A program made the translations under genes and the position numbers. From Dactylis glomerata (taxonomy: Eukaryota; Streptophyta; Magnoliopsida; Poales; Poaceae), in contig QXEO01001023.1 of NCBI GenBank assembly GCA_007115705.1, positions 1,933,701-1,997,700 of the forward strand: a stretch of 64,000 nt of DNA. The letters run 5' to 3'. Shown here in pieces: positions 12,910-24,770 of this stretch (position 1 is its first letter; every line of letters starts with the position of its first letter). The notes under the pieces are model-generated. The model worked only from the letters and a program-made list of their open reading frames with translations. It ran no database searches and had not been told where the DNA came from.

Positions 12910-13468
12910 AACAACTTGCATAATTCATGTATAAAGAGCAAATGATCACCAGGATGGACAGTTCCATCTCCTAAATAGCAGTTATTCATAGCACGTTCAA
13001 CAATTTTCATAGGTATTTTAAAAGGATGAGGTGCACAAGCATCATAAGAATTATCACATATGGGAGATAAAATATGATCAGAGCAAATTTTCTCCACTAA
13101 AGCTAGGGAACTAAAAATATCATGCTTAACAAAACCAGCTTCCCCAAGCTTAGACTTTTCTATAGGATTAGCAATAACGGTGTTCAAAGCATTCATACTA
13201 ACATCACTATTAGCATGCAAATTAAGCTCCAAAGGTTTTTCAATTTTCTCTTCAAATACTTCATATCCTAACATAGGAAAAATACTATAGAACTCTTTGT
13301 TTTCCATTAAGCCTAACTAGTGAAAATAAAAACAAGAAACAAAAAGATATAATTACAGAATCTAAAGGAAATAACTTCGAGCACTCACCAGCAACTAAAA
13401 GACTTAGTAACCAAAGAATGTGAGTACCTTTTACCTTACATCCCCGGCAACGGCGCCAGAAAAGAGCT
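12910..13468 (-). mobile_element. 5' internal region and gag start of outer Gypsy element
   Basis: The minus-strand frame from about 13307 down to 12915 is the N-terminal part of the gag-like protein that continues at 1155. A TCCCCGGCAACGGCGCCA PBS at 13441-13458 (minus-strand TGGCGCC) lies 10 bp from the LTR at 13469. The element is therefore in minus orientation, like the one nested in it. Confidence 0.75.
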
Positions 13469-14902
13469 TGATATCTACACACGCGTCTGTTCGTGTAGAC
13501 AGTGTTGGGCCTCCAAGTGCAGAGGTTTGTAGAGCAGCAGCAAGTTTCCCTTAAATGGATCACCCAAGGTTTATCGAACTCAGGGAGGAGGAGGTCAAAG
13601 TTATCCCTCTCAAGCAACCCTGCAATTACGATACAGAAAGTCTCTTGTGTCCCCAACACACCCAATACACTTGTCAGATGTATAGGTGCACTAGTTCGGC
13701 GAAGAGATAGTGAAATACAAGTAGTAATGATGATTATAAGTAGTAAAATATAATCTGAAATAAATATCGCTGCAAGCAAACATATAACAAAACTGAAAGG
13801 AAACGGTGTGCAATGCTTGGAAACAAGACCTAGGGATCATACTTTCACTAGTGGACACACTCTCAACAAATTTAACATAATTGAACCAATAGATACTAAC
13901 TTCAATATGCAACTCAAAACAATTCTCCAATGGAAAACGAACACTAATCATGCGTGGGGCTACAAAGCACTCCTCAAAGTCCGTATTCTCCCAAACTAGA
14001 TTGTCCCACACTATCACCATGAATGCACTAGATGGTTCCAACAAACACCAACAATTCATAGAGACATTAACCAAAAATACACATATAATGCGCACACTAG
14101 TCACCTTCACATTACGATACAAGGTGTCTCCGGAGTTTACAATAATAAAGCATGGGAGTAGCATAATATCTGAATACTAGCATCTACCAATTCAACTAGA
14201 TACAAAGCTCACGATCACATAAAGATCACATCATGAGAGAGAGAGGTGAACCACATAGCTACCGGTAGAGCCCTCAGCCCCCGGGGAGAACTACTCCCTC
14301 CTCATCATAGGAGACAGCAAGTTTGGTGGAGATGGCGGTGAAGTCGATGGAGACGGCGGAGGAGGTGACGGCGTCGATGGAGATGGCTCCGGGGGCACTT
14401 CCCCGTCCCGGCAGGGGTGCCAGAACAGAGACTTCTGTCCCCGAAATTTGTCTTCAACGATGGCAGCGATGCGGAACTGTTCTGGGAAAAACGCCGATTG
14501 TTTTAGGGTTTTCCGTCGGGAGGCTCTTTATAGGCAAAGGGGCGTCGTCAAGAGTGGACTAGGGGGGCCTCACCACAGTTGGGCGCGGCCAGGGCCTGGG
14601 CCATGCCTCCTGGTGGTGAGGGTTTCCTCTGGCCCCCCTCCGGCTCCCGTTTGGTCCTCGTCCTTCCTCCGGGAAAAATAGGAGTTTCGGTCTTTGTTTT
14701 GTCCAATTCTGAGAATATTTCCTGTGTAGCTTTTCTGAAACACAAAACAGCAGAAAACATGGAACTGGCACTGTGGCATCTCGTTAGTAGGTTAGTTCCG
14801 GAAATCGCATAAAAACGCAATGAAGTGTAAACAAAACATGAAGCAAATGGTGTAAAACAAGCATGGAGCATCAAAAATTATAGATACGTTTGAGACGTAT
14901 CA
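13469..14902 (-). repeat. Right (5') LTR of outer Gypsy element
   Basis: 1434-bp LTR that starts TGATATCTACAC and ends TTTGAGACGTATCA. Its 3' third (14690-14902) resembles the ends of the 1156 and 7288 LTRs, so the families are related. The flank at 14903 (GATAT) should be repeated beside the left LTR, which lies outside the window. Confidence 0.75.
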
Positions 14903-15728
14903 GATATCTTGGCCGAGTAGATGCTAGTGACTCCAAGAGGCAGTATTTATGCTCGATAGTGGGTTCATGCCTCTAGTAACTTGGGGGAGTAACAGAAACC
15001 TTTAAAGTTGTAGATGTGCTGTTGCTACTAGGGAGAAAACAATAATCTTGTGTTCAAGGACATTTGTATTGTTTACATTACACACTTTGCTTAAGGCGAT
15101 AATATGTTGCTTGCAACTTAATACCCAACGGTTGCTCGGACGACATTTGGCGGGTGGATTATTAGTCATAGATGCAGTTGGATTACGGTCTATGTTGTAA
15201 TGCCCAAGTGAATCTCATAGTGATCCTCATGACATTTGTATGCTTGCTTTATTCTATCAATTGTCCAACTGTAATTTGTTTACTCAGCATGTTATTTATC
15301 TTTTGGAGAGACACCACTAGTGAACTGCGGACCCCGGTCCATTCTTTTACATTGTTATTACCGTTTACCATTTACTCGCTTCATTTACATTCTCGCAAAC
15401 TACTATCTTTTACCACTCGATACGCTTAATCCTTTGTTTACAGCAAACCGGTGAGATTGACAACCTCACTGTAAGTTGGGGCAAAGTACTTGGTTGTGTT
15501 GTGTGCAGGTTCCACGTTGCTGCTGGTGCAAAGCTACGCCCCAGACGATGCGCCATATATAAATTGTCTGGAGCTGTCACGAAGCCAGCGAGCATCAACC
15601 TTCGGAAGTTGGTTCTTTCTCCTACTGGTTCGATAAACCTTGGTTTCATACTGAGGGAAGACTTGCTGCTGTACTCATCATACCTTCCTCTTGGGGTTCC
15701 CAACTGGGCGATCATCTACATGCCATCA
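14903..15728 (+). repeat. LTR fragment, opposite orientation, same superfamily
   Basis: Reads as the reverse complement of parts of the 1156/7288 LTR family. The shared landmarks are a GCTCGATAGTGGGTTCATGCC block, a GGAGAGACACCACTAGTGAACT block and a final TGCCATCA at 15728 (complement of TGATGGCA). Its left part is displaced beyond the window by the outer Gypsy element, which inserted at 14902/14903. Confidence 0.7.
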
Positions 15729-15730
15729 AT

Positions 15731-15934
15731 CTTGTTCTTGCTTGTTGCATCCTGCATAACAGGATCCTGGGCTGGAGCGAGGATGACTATGTCCCATATG
15801 AGGCTGAAATTACTCCTGATGATATGGAGACTGGACATGGGGTCGAGCAGGGCGACACCCAGGCTTGGAAGAACAAGAGAAACGACTGGGCTCAGTCAAT
15901 GTGGTTGCATAAAAATGATGTCTTCTACGGTTGA
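15731..15934 (+). pseudogene. PIF/Harbinger transposase C-terminal relic
   Basis: An open frame of about 67 codons ending in TGA. It encodes the C-terminal end of a HARBI1-like DDE nuclease: an A-C-C-I-L-H-N-R-I-L helix, an acidic stretch, then W-K-N-K-R-N-D-W-A-Q-S-M-W. This arrangement is typical of plant PIF/Harbinger transposases. The upstream catalytic DDE part is missing, because an LTR abuts the frame at 15728. It is a transposase fragment, not a host gene. Confidence 0.7.
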
Positions 15935-16191
15935 CATTAAAGCAAGAATCATAAGGTTTGCACCCCCCTAGGCCGCCATTCTTGAACTGTTCCCCGGTCT
16001 GTAATGTTGAACTGTTATTCGTAAGTAGCTAGGGTTTGAATGCATGTCATCCTGCTGACAAGCTAAACTAGTAGTGCTTATACTAAATAACTGCTATTCG
16101 TATGTAGCTAGAGTCCGGTTTATATGGCCGTAATTCAAGAACTGCTATTCTCGCTGTGTGTTATAAGGTAGTGTTATGGTGGTGTGCTATG
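15935..16191. other. Intergenic, nothing recognised
   Basis: Short AT-leaning spacer between the transposase relic and a Tourist MITE. No coding or structural signal seen. Confidence 0.5.
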
Positions 16192-16194
16192 TTA

Positions 16195-16456
16195 GGGCCT
16201 GTTTGGTTCCTAGCCACACTTTGCCAAGCCAAAGTTTGGCTGCCACAGTTTAGTTGGTATGTGTTTGGTTTTTGCCACACTTTGGCTAGTAATATTTTAT
16301 TCTCAGTGTGGCCCATTTGTCATAGAGTTATTGTTGTTGCCAACTTTTGCTAAAGTTTGGCTTCATATTTCTTTGCCACACGTTTTGTGGCTGCCACACT
16401 TTTATGGCTAGCCATATTTTGGCTTAGCAAAATGTGGCTAGGAACCAAACAGACCC
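16195..16456. mobile_element. Tourist (PIF/Harbinger) MITE
   Basis: 262 bp with terminal inverted repeats GGGCCTGTTTGGTTCCTAGC and its near-perfect inverse at the right end, flanked by a TTA target duplication (16192-16194 and 16457-16459). TIR sequence and the 3-bp TTA duplication are diagnostic of Tourist elements. It lies about 600 bp upstream of the UGT start. Confidence 0.9.
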
Positions 16457-16751
16457 TTAATCTCACCACCGAAGAGAAAAGGTAAGCAGATAACCTGCGC
16501 AACATGAACCAAACAGATGACCCTGAATCCAGTTCATGCGATTCTGTCGTCGCATAGGATACCAATCAACCGGAGCCTTTAGGCTCTCTGAATGCGACCC
16601 GGACCATCAAACCAAACCCCAAGTTAATTTTTTACATCGCACGATGCGATCCAGCCCACCAGCGCCTGCGTTCAGGTTGCCCAAAAAGAACTGCGACCTA
16701 CCAATCACGGAATTTTTGACAAATAAGACCACCTGCGCGAGTGAAATGCTA

Positions 16752-16845
16752 CTTCCTCCGATCGAAAATAACTGTCAGAAATTTAGTACAAACTATATAC
16801 TAATCTAATACAAAATTGCCAACAATTATTTCCGATCGGAGGGAG
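16752..16845. mobile_element. Stowaway MITE in UGT promoter
   Basis: 94-bp Tc1/mariner-type MITE. CTTCCTCCGATCGAAAATA at the left and TATTTCCGATCGGAGGGAG at the right form inverted repeats, bounded by TA dinucleotides. It is about 220 bp upstream of the UGT TATA box. Confidence 0.85.
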
Positions 16846-16978
16846 TATTGAATTTCATTCAAATTTATAATATAGCAAAATTTGAATTCTGTTTTTAAAT
16901 TTGTTTTGAATCCAAATTCAATGAGTTGGGACTGCGGATGGGGAGAGGCGTCTCCGAAACGCGGCTATTCTCTAACCA

Positions 16979-16987
16979 TATATATAG
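16979..16987 (+). promoter_or_regulatory. TATA box of UGT gene
   Basis: TATATATAG located 76 bp before the ATG at 17063, giving a plausible 5' UTR of about 45-50 nt. It is the only TATA-like sequence at a fitting distance. Confidence 0.6.
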
Positions 16988-17062
16988 GTGTCCAAGCTAA
17001 GTCAGGACCACGGAGACATCGGACAGCCAGCCAATCCATAACCATAACAAGACGTCGACGGC

Positions 17063-20000
17063 ATGGGAGCCGAGGCTGCCATCCAGCTGCCCGCCGTTGT
17101 CCTCGTGCCGTTCCCGGCGCAGGGCCATGTCACCCCCATGCTGCACCTGGCGCGCGCCCTCGCCGCACACGGCGTGGCGGCCACCGTCGCCGTGCCGGAC
17201 TTCATCCACCGGCGCATCGCGGGGACGAAGACCGACGCCGACGTCAGCGACAGCGTGGCTCTGGCGTCTATCCCCAGCGGCGTCGCGGACGTCGTCGGCG
17301 GCGACCCGCCGGGGTTTGCCGAATTCGGGCATGCCATGGAGCACCACATGCCGGCGCACCTGGAGCGCATGCTGCTGCGGGCGCATGCCGCGACGGGCTG
17401 CCGCGTCGCGTGCGTCGTGATCGACGTGCTGGCGTCGTGGGCCGTTCCCGTGGCGGAGCGGTGCGGCGTGCCGGCGGCCGGTTTCTGGCCTGCGATGCTC
17501 GCGAGCTACCGCGTCGTGGCCGCCATCCCGGAGTTCATGGACAGAGGGCTCATCTCTGAATCTGGTAAGGCACGCACGAGCCTAGCTTGCAGTTTCCTTT
17601 CATTCCGATCCAACGTCGTACCTCACCGGAGTACGCCATGTTAGAGTTGAACTGGCGATCGGTAATACAAGAGTTTAATTATGAGAGGTTCCTTTGGTCT
17701 TGCATATGCTTCATGTGACATGCATTCCCATTATTCCATGCATGCCACACGCCCCCATCAAATGCTTTAATATGCCTTCAACTGTTTTTTTAACCGTTAC
17801 TCCATCGGTTCCAAAATATAAGATGTTTTGCCTTTTTCTAAAAGATGTGTATCTAGATTATTTTTAGAGAATAGATTTACTCATTTTGCTTCTAATCTAG
17901 ACTAAAAGATATCTAAATACATACATATTAGAAAGGAGCTAAAACATCTTATATTTTAAAACGGAGAGAGTAATACATAGGAGTACATTCCTTGTACCAT
18001 GCGGAAGCATGATCTTAGAGCATCACGTCGCCTTCCACATATAAAAGTCTCTCTTAGACCGAGATCTATCTCCACCCACCAGGCTGATATTATAAACTAT
18101 CCAACTTATAACAAATAAATGTGTACCTATAATCAAGTATGTAATTTGTAAATTTTATTCTAAATTTATCTTGAAAAATGATGGAAACTCTGTAACACAC
18201 TCGTGGGCCACGGCGACCACAGGAACATAAAAATAAAGGTTTGTCTAAGTATCGGGCGGTGGAAATTTTATTAAGTCTCTATTACAGAGAAAAGTACAAC
18301 CGGAGTGCACTTTTCTCATAACTATAGTTACAGTTTTTAGGTGAATGAGACTTTTAAAAAATTTCAATCCCCTACGATTTAGCAAAACTGTAAAAATAAA
18401 TTAAACATAACTGTACATCCATGATCTATGCACATTTGAATTAAAATAAATGAAAATTGAGTCTTTGGCAAGTGGTATCTTTACTACTTCCTCCAATTAA
18501 AAATAAATGTTGGTGACTTAGTACAAATTTTATACTCCCTCTAATCAAAAATAAGTGGCAAGTGGCAACCAACATTTATTTCGGATCGGGGAGCATGAAC
18601 GTTAACGTACAATCTGCATCTGCATGTGTCTCCGTTTTTCCTACCAGCCGCATCAACTCAATGTGCATACATGAGCTGGTTTTAAAACCAGTGATAATAT
18701 GCCCAAACATGATTGGGTTTGCGGCATTTGCTATACATGTGTTGCCGACGTGTGAAAAGCCACGGGCCCGTCTTTCTTTTCTCTTTGGTCCCTCTCCAAC
18801 CCAAGTGCTCTCTGGATCCGATCCATCTTGTCGATCTTGGGGCCAGCAACACATTCCTTATTACTATTTTTGAGCTGTACGCCCTATGGTGCACATTTCT
18901 GGACCAGGAGGTAAATCCTAAAGTTGACCCTAGGCCCCTCGGCGAATCGGCCGTCGACACGATTGGTTAAGCGTTGTGCTTTGGGGAGGGTATAATATCA
19001 CGGTGAGATCTGTGGTACGTTCGGGAGTGTAGAGGGGATAACTATAACGAATAATTAAGGTTTGACTCATCTCCGTCCGCATAATAAGAGATTATATACT
19101 GTTAATTTGCGTAGTAAAGAAAAAGAGGTGCACCTTTCTCTTTAGACAGGTACGACTGTACGAACTGTTCGATGGATGGAATACACAACAAAACCAAGCT
19201 AGAACGCGGCTGAATGTGCATGGTGATAACCGTTGAAACGCTGCTTTGAGATTCGTGTAAGAATGTTTCATCAAATTTCTTTCATTTTATATCAACTACA
19301 AAGGAACTGAACTGAATGACAAAAAAGAACTAAGTGAAACATGTATATATAGTGTCCAGTGCATGGGAGAAAGACATTTCCCACAAAGGTGGGCCCTGTT
19401 GCTGGTTCGTCTGAAGTTTTTCCATATATGGAAGTGAGGAATAGTCGTCGTCTTCCCGATCATGGAGAGGCAGTCTTGCAGCACATGACCTGGCATGCGG
19501 AAGAAGACAGGATCATAGTTTAAAAAATCGGACTGGTGAGTGAACCGGTGAGGTGACTGGCTCACTGGTTCACTGGTCCAACCGGTGGCTCGGCTGGTTC
19601 AATAGCGATAAAAAACTATCAAATTTAATAAATAATTAAGTTAATTTTAGAAAAAAATTAGCATCGAATCATATATTTTGTGTTTACTTTTATAGTAGAT
19701 CATAAACTAAGTGTAGTAAAGGTGGTATTAGGCCTTATGCAGGGTATTTGGAGCAAGGTTTTAGGTTTTAGGATCATAATCTTGCAAAAACACATTATTT
19801 TTATGTAGTTTTTTGATTTTTTATTAGTTGGAACAGTAGGCAATAACGAAGAACAAAAAAGAAATCATAGCACGGAGACACAAGATTTTAATGTGGAAAA
19901 CCCTCTCCAACAAAGAGAGGTAAAAACCACGGGCGCCAGCCAGCAAAACTTCACTATATCGGGTGTATGTTTACAAACGCCGTTGGCTATCTTATGATGC

Positions 20001-21606
20001 GATAAACCCTAGCCGGCGGCTTACAAGGAGTATATATAGCCGGGCCTCGCTCCGCTCGTCAGAAGTTGACTTCTACTTTATAGAATTTGGATCAGAATAT
20101 AACAACAGTGACTCTTAAAAAACCAATAAGGATTTTTATTTAATTTTTTTAATCGAACCACTGAACCGATTTGGTTTTAAAAACTATGGACAAGATGGCT
20201 TGGCCGGATCAGGACAGCGATCCATCGATTAGTCTAGAACCAAATACGCACGTACTGAAAAGTACTAGATACATGTAGCGAAGTGACTGCGGTTGGCAAC
20301 TTGGCCCTCCAGTAGTAGATCGGACGAGCTTGGGGGTGCATGATTAGACGTCACCAATCACGGCACGTGGGATGGTGGCCGGGATCTCAGAAGTTGTAGC
20401 CGCAGTTTGTACGCCGTGTCTCAGACCAAGAATGTCGGCACGAGAGCGCTGCATGATTAGCCTCGGTTTGTACACGGTGTCTGGTCTAGTGCACATTATG
20501 TCGGCACGAGAGCGCTGCATGCAAACCAAGCAAGAATTTGTGTTTCACTGATTCAGCGTTGATCTTACGAATGTGCAGGCACCCCACGATCGTCGCCAAA
20601 CCGATCCGACGGGGACGAGGTCGGCCAGGGCCAGATGATCCGAGCCCTCAAGATCCTGCCGGCACAGGTCGAGCTGAAGGACGGAGAGGTGCCATGGCTC
20701 GTGGGCGATTCAGCAACCCAGAGATCGAGGTTCGCGTTCTGGCTCCAGGCTCTGCATCGCGCTAGGAGCTTCCGCTCGGTCCTCGTCAACTCCTTCCCCG
20801 GCGAGGCCGGCGGCGCCGCCGCCACCTACGACGACGACGGCCACCCGGCGCGTCAGAGCCCGCGAGTCTTCCCTGTCGGGCCGTTGCTGGCCGGCGGCGG
20901 GGGCAACACCGTCATGGAGCGCGCGAAAGGCGATGTCGCCATGGCAGTGGCGTCGTGCAAGCAGTCGAGCATGTGGCAGGCAGACTCGACGTGCATCAGC
21001 TGGCTGGACAGGCAACCTGCCGGATCAGTGGTGTACGTCTCGTTCGGCAGCTGGGTCGGGCCGATCGGGCCGGACAAGATCCGGGAGCTCGCGCTGGGGC
21101 TGGAGGCCACGGGGCGGCCGTTCCTGTGGGCGCTCAAGAAGGACCCGGCGTGGCGCGCCGGGCTCCCCGGCGGCTACGCCGCCGCCGTCGCCGGGCGCGG
21201 CAAGGTGGTGGACTGGGCGCCGCAGGAGGACGTGCTCGGGCACAGGGCCGTCGGGTGCTACCTCACGCACTGCGGCTGGAACTCCACCGTGGAGGCCATA
21301 CGACACGGGGTGCGGCTCCTGTGCTGCCCTGTCTCGGGGGACCAGTTCATCAACTGCGCGTACATTACCAGCGTGTGGGAGATCGGGATCAAGCTCGGCA
21401 ACATGAGTAGAGACCAGGTGAGGGAGTGCATCGAGAGAATCATGGAAGGAAAAGAGGGGAAGCATTTGCAAGAGAAGATGAACGCGCTGAGGAAGAAAGT
21501 TGTGACGGCTGAAGCGACGAATTTAGCACAAAGGAATGTCAAGTCATTTGTTAATGAAATCAAGAAGGATAACCCGTTGTTAATGCAGATGTACAACATA
21601 TTATAG
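17063..21606 (+). CDS. UDP-glycosyltransferase (family 1, UGT83A-like)
   Basis: Transfers a sugar, usually glucose from UDP-glucose, to a small acceptor in the cytosol; the acceptor is not predictable here. Two exons: 17063-17564 and 20579-21606 (intron with GT...AG ends, phase 1), giving 509 residues, slightly longer than the usual 450-490. The N-terminal domain has P-F-P-A-Q-G-H with the catalytic His at residue 22. The 44-residue PSPG sugar-donor box is complete at 21214-21345, starting WAPQEDVLGH and including HCGWNS, the conserved E27 and the terminal D-Q. Two box positions are unusual: R34 (normally Pro) and C38 (normally Trp). The segment around I-L-P-A-Q...P-W-L-V-G-D and R-F-A-F-W resembles UGT83A proteins. 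Both exons are very GC-rich, as usual in grasses. The start is the first ATG after the TATA box. No stop or frameshift is seen, so it may be functional. Confidence 0.88.
17800..17970. mobile_element. Stowaway MITE in UGT intron
   Basis: 171 bp. Left arm CTCCATCGGTTCCAAAATAT and right arm ATATTTTAAAACGGAGAGAG are inverted, and TA lies on both sides (17798-17799, 17971-17972). Sub-terminal AAGATGTTTT/AAAACATCTT extends the hairpin. Confidence 0.85.
18488..18597. mobile_element. Stowaway-like fragment(s) in UGT intron
   Basis: Two CTCCCTC/CTTCCTCC-type starts (near 18490 and 18536), with AAAATAA boxes and an inverted ATTTATTTCGGATCGGGGAG at the right end. This looks like one degenerate Stowaway or two overlapping ones. 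Boundaries are approximate. Confidence 0.5.
19515..20190. mobile_element. Probable TIR element in UGT intron
   Basis: CATAGTTTAAAAAATCGG at the left is mirrored by CCGATTTGGTTTTAAAAACTATG at the right, with GAACCGGTG/AACCACTGAACC inside. The interior is AT-rich and holds a GTGGAAAACCCTCTCCAAC block near 19900, common in plant repeats. No clear target duplication was found, so the superfamily is undecided. Confidence 0.45.
20405..20522 (+). repeat. Imperfect tandem duplication before UGT exon 2
   Basis: Two copies of a unit of roughly 61-66 bp. GTTTGTACGCCGTGTC recurs as GTTTGTACACGGTGTC, and TCGGCACGAGAGCGCTGCAT is repeated exactly (20435 and 20501). It ends about 55 bp upstream of the exon 2 acceptor. 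Confidence 0.75.
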
Positions 21607-22229
21607 CGGTTGAATCAGTAATGTTATGTGTATGAACATTACCTTTTTGCATATTGCCTAAGGTATCTGGATTTTGTTTTACCAAAAAATGCCCCCCATT
21701 TTGTTTTACAGGGGCTGGCTGGGGGTTTCCCCTTTTTGGAAAAATGAGACACCCCTCCCCTTCTTAGGTTGTACGCACCCGACATCATTGTGCACCTAAC
21801 AGTGAAATTTCATGAGAAAATAATTTCACAATAATTATGTACATAAATATAGGCTAGGGAATTCAGGGTTTGCATGACTGAATATTACATTGGATTATTT
21901 GGGGCACCGTTCAAAGCAAAATTGTCTATGAAAGAAGACTACAATCCAGATATATATACCACATTTGTTTTCTAGAGGAGAATAGCATTCTTACATATGA
22001 CTTCACAAGACGGAGGTGTTTGATGTTATATCCCAGGTGCAACGTACTTTCGTGTTGAGTTTTACCAAAAAAAATGGAGGTCATTTAAAAAAGAGTTAAT
22101 GGTCGTGTTTACACATTTGCAAGTAGGAGAGTTGCCTTCTCTATTCATTTTAAAATTATTTATGGTGTTTAACTGTCCAAAAAGATGACATGGTACAGAT
22201 AAACAACATAGGCCTATTTTCCTTTTTTA
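21607..22229. other. UGT 3' flank, nothing else recognised
   Basis: Contains the UGT 3' UTR and AT-rich sequence. No further gene or bounded element was recognised. Confidence 0.5.
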
Positions 22230-23330
22230 ATGTAAGCTTTATATTTTTAACAAAATGCGTACTAATCAAATCACTCAGATTGGCCATAAAGTGATTAGAC
22301 CACCCAAACAGCTTTCATCCTAGGTCGACACATTTTAGAGGGGGTGGTTGTACTACATGGAACTATCCATGAGCTTTACATAAAGAAAAAGGATGGTGTC
22401 TTATTTAAAACACATTTCGAACAAGCTAAGAGAAGGTCAAATGACCCTTATGGCAAGAAACATTGTGTATGAAAGTTTTGCACAAAAAATGGCATGAATT
22501 GATTGCATTGTTTGTTCAGGGAGGGGGTGTGGGAATAAGGGTCAATGATGACATTAACCATCATTTCCAGATCATAATTTCGAGACAAGGTGATCCTCAT
22601 TCTCAAATAATTTTATTATTTTGGCAGATATGTTGACTATCCTTATTACGAGAGAAAAGGAGGTTGGTCATGTGGTGGACCTGTCTTGCATCTTGTTAAA
22701 GGTGGGGTGTCTATTCTTCAATATTTTGATGTTACATATCTTTTTGTGGAACAATATTTTAAGAAAGCCGTGGACATGAAACTTATTCTTTGTATCTTTG
22801 AACAACTTTCATAAAAGTGAGATTTTCTGTCATAAAAAATATTCGGCTGTGAGGCCACATCTCTATCTTTTCGATAGTTTAGCTTGCCAATCCACTATAT
22901 AATACTAAAGAAAGAATGGAATCTGATTGAGATCCCCTCTAAAAGAAAGCTGGGATGTTGGCAAGGCAAGCTGCTCTCTTACGGAGATCGACTTGTTCTT
23001 ACTTATTTTGTCCTTACAAGCTAGCTTTCCAAAGATTATGCTATCCTTTCTTTTGATACCTAAAAGGGTTCAAAAAAGTTTAGATTTTATAGGTCCCATT
23101 TTTTCCTTGCAAACTGGTCGATAAAAAAACATTTGACTGAATGGAACATCATGTGCCAACCAAAATGACCAAGGCAATTTAGGGTTCAGGTTCTAGACAT
23201 GAAGAAAATAAATGTTCACTCATTAACAGGATGTTTGAACTTTTGAATGAGGAGAAATTGTGGCAAAGTTCGAGTTATTTCTTAATTAATGGGACCTCTG
23301 AAAAGAATTGACATTGTTGTTCCCTCTGTA
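22230..23330 (+). pseudogene. L1-type LINE reverse transcriptase relic
   Basis: Conceptual translation across shifting frames recovers the order of a plant L1 reverse transcriptase: a G-R-H-I-L-E-G-V-V-V-L-H block (about 22320), Q-G-D-P (about 22590), a G-V-S-I-L-Q-Y block where the usual catalytic A-D-D has decayed to F-D-V (about 22710), F-E-Q-L-S (about 22800), G-C-W-Q-G-K-L-L-S-Y-G-D-R-L-V-L (22955-23000) and L-L-I-P-K-R-V-Q-K (about 23050). Many stops and frameshifts. The 3' end of the element is missing. Confidence 0.75.
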
Positions 23331-24770
23331 CATATGATTTCTACTGTTATAAAATTATTGTGGACGGCTAAGATATGTCGATCTCGAAAGTTCTTCTTTT
23401 TAAATAATACAAATCATCTGCAATGCAAACATCCCATCAGATAAAAGTATGATTGAGGTAAAAGAAAATAAGCCCTAAGACCACAAGAAAAAGGCAGAAG
23501 GAGCAGACCAAAATGACCTACCTACCCTATTAATGAAAATAAATAAATTAACATTTTCCAGGATTTTGGTACTTTTTTCTAGTACCTCATATTTTTTTCA
23601 CTGTTGGATTGACTTGGTTAATTGGACGATTCATAAATTCTTCAACCATGGTAAAACTTGTCAAGTTTTATATATGTAACAATATTCATCATATGTGCAT
23701 AGAGAACCTCTTCTTTTATCAAACTCAGTTCATAGTCGAATATGTTCAAGTTTCATTTATGGAAATTTGATCAAACATATGCGAATAGCCAAAATGTCAA
23801 TCACCAGCACGGACACATCTCGACGTAGTAGGCAACGTGGCCAGAATTTTGTCTACGCCAAGACCCAACTTCAGATTTTTTTTTTCCCTGCAAAAAAAAA
23901 CTTCAGATTTTATTTCCTATAACAACCTAACATAAACTAATTTATGCTTTAGCATTCACATCATTTTTTCTAGTTCATAATTAATAACCAAAGCAATGCC
24001 CATATAATAAAAACTGTATGTAACATCTTTTGCAATGGCACGTTTTGGAGACACCAAAGTCAATGGAAATATGTCATACTACTAGCTAGTACTCTAGATA
24101 CTAGTACTCATACGTGTAAAATAGGAGGGCGCGTGGGAAGACGACGTAGAGTACAATTGTGAATTTGTGATGTAATGTACGCACTACTAGGCATTCAAAG
24201 GATATTGCAATGGTACAAAGTGGCACGTTTTGGCATATAGTCGTAAAGGCACGTGCAAGAATACAAAACATGACGAAAGGTAACGACTTGAACACTAGCC
24301 GAACTTTCTGTTGCTTCGTTCAGATATATCTTAGCCGGTCTCAGTCCACTAGATATATTTCAATTTGCATCCGTGCATCACGTAAAACTCGGTTGCATAT
24401 GACAAGGTAGCATTAGATTCATTCTTTTTTCTCGACTAGGTGGCTCCTGAAGGTCAGGATAGTACATATCTGCCGGATTGCTCCAGATTAGTGTGTTTCC
24501 TCCATAGTGATAGCTGATAAGCTAGTTTATGTCTGACGGCCGAAAAGAACAAAGGAAGAATGGAATCCGCTCCAGGAAAAGGGGAGCATCGATATATAGC
24601 AGCGGAATGTTGGTGCGAGCAGACGATACCCACTGAGCTGACACGAGGATGATGAAACTGCGTGCGTTTTCCATATGTTTGGCCCGTGGTGGAAGCCGCC
24701 TAGCACAACAGCGGGATCCTCGACGGCATTTCTCCGTGAATCGTCATCAATCTTCATGATCTAGTCATAC
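23331..24770. other. Intergenic, nothing recognised
   Basis: AT-rich sequence without coding signal or clear element ends. Poly-purine/pyrimidine runs near 23880-23900 are low complexity. Confidence 0.5.

Noticed and set aside
16882..17559. 225-codon Arg/Gly-rich frame and minus-strand frames over the UGT first exon
   Set aside because: Shadow frames of the GC-rich UGT exon; the UGT frame explains the region with known motifs.
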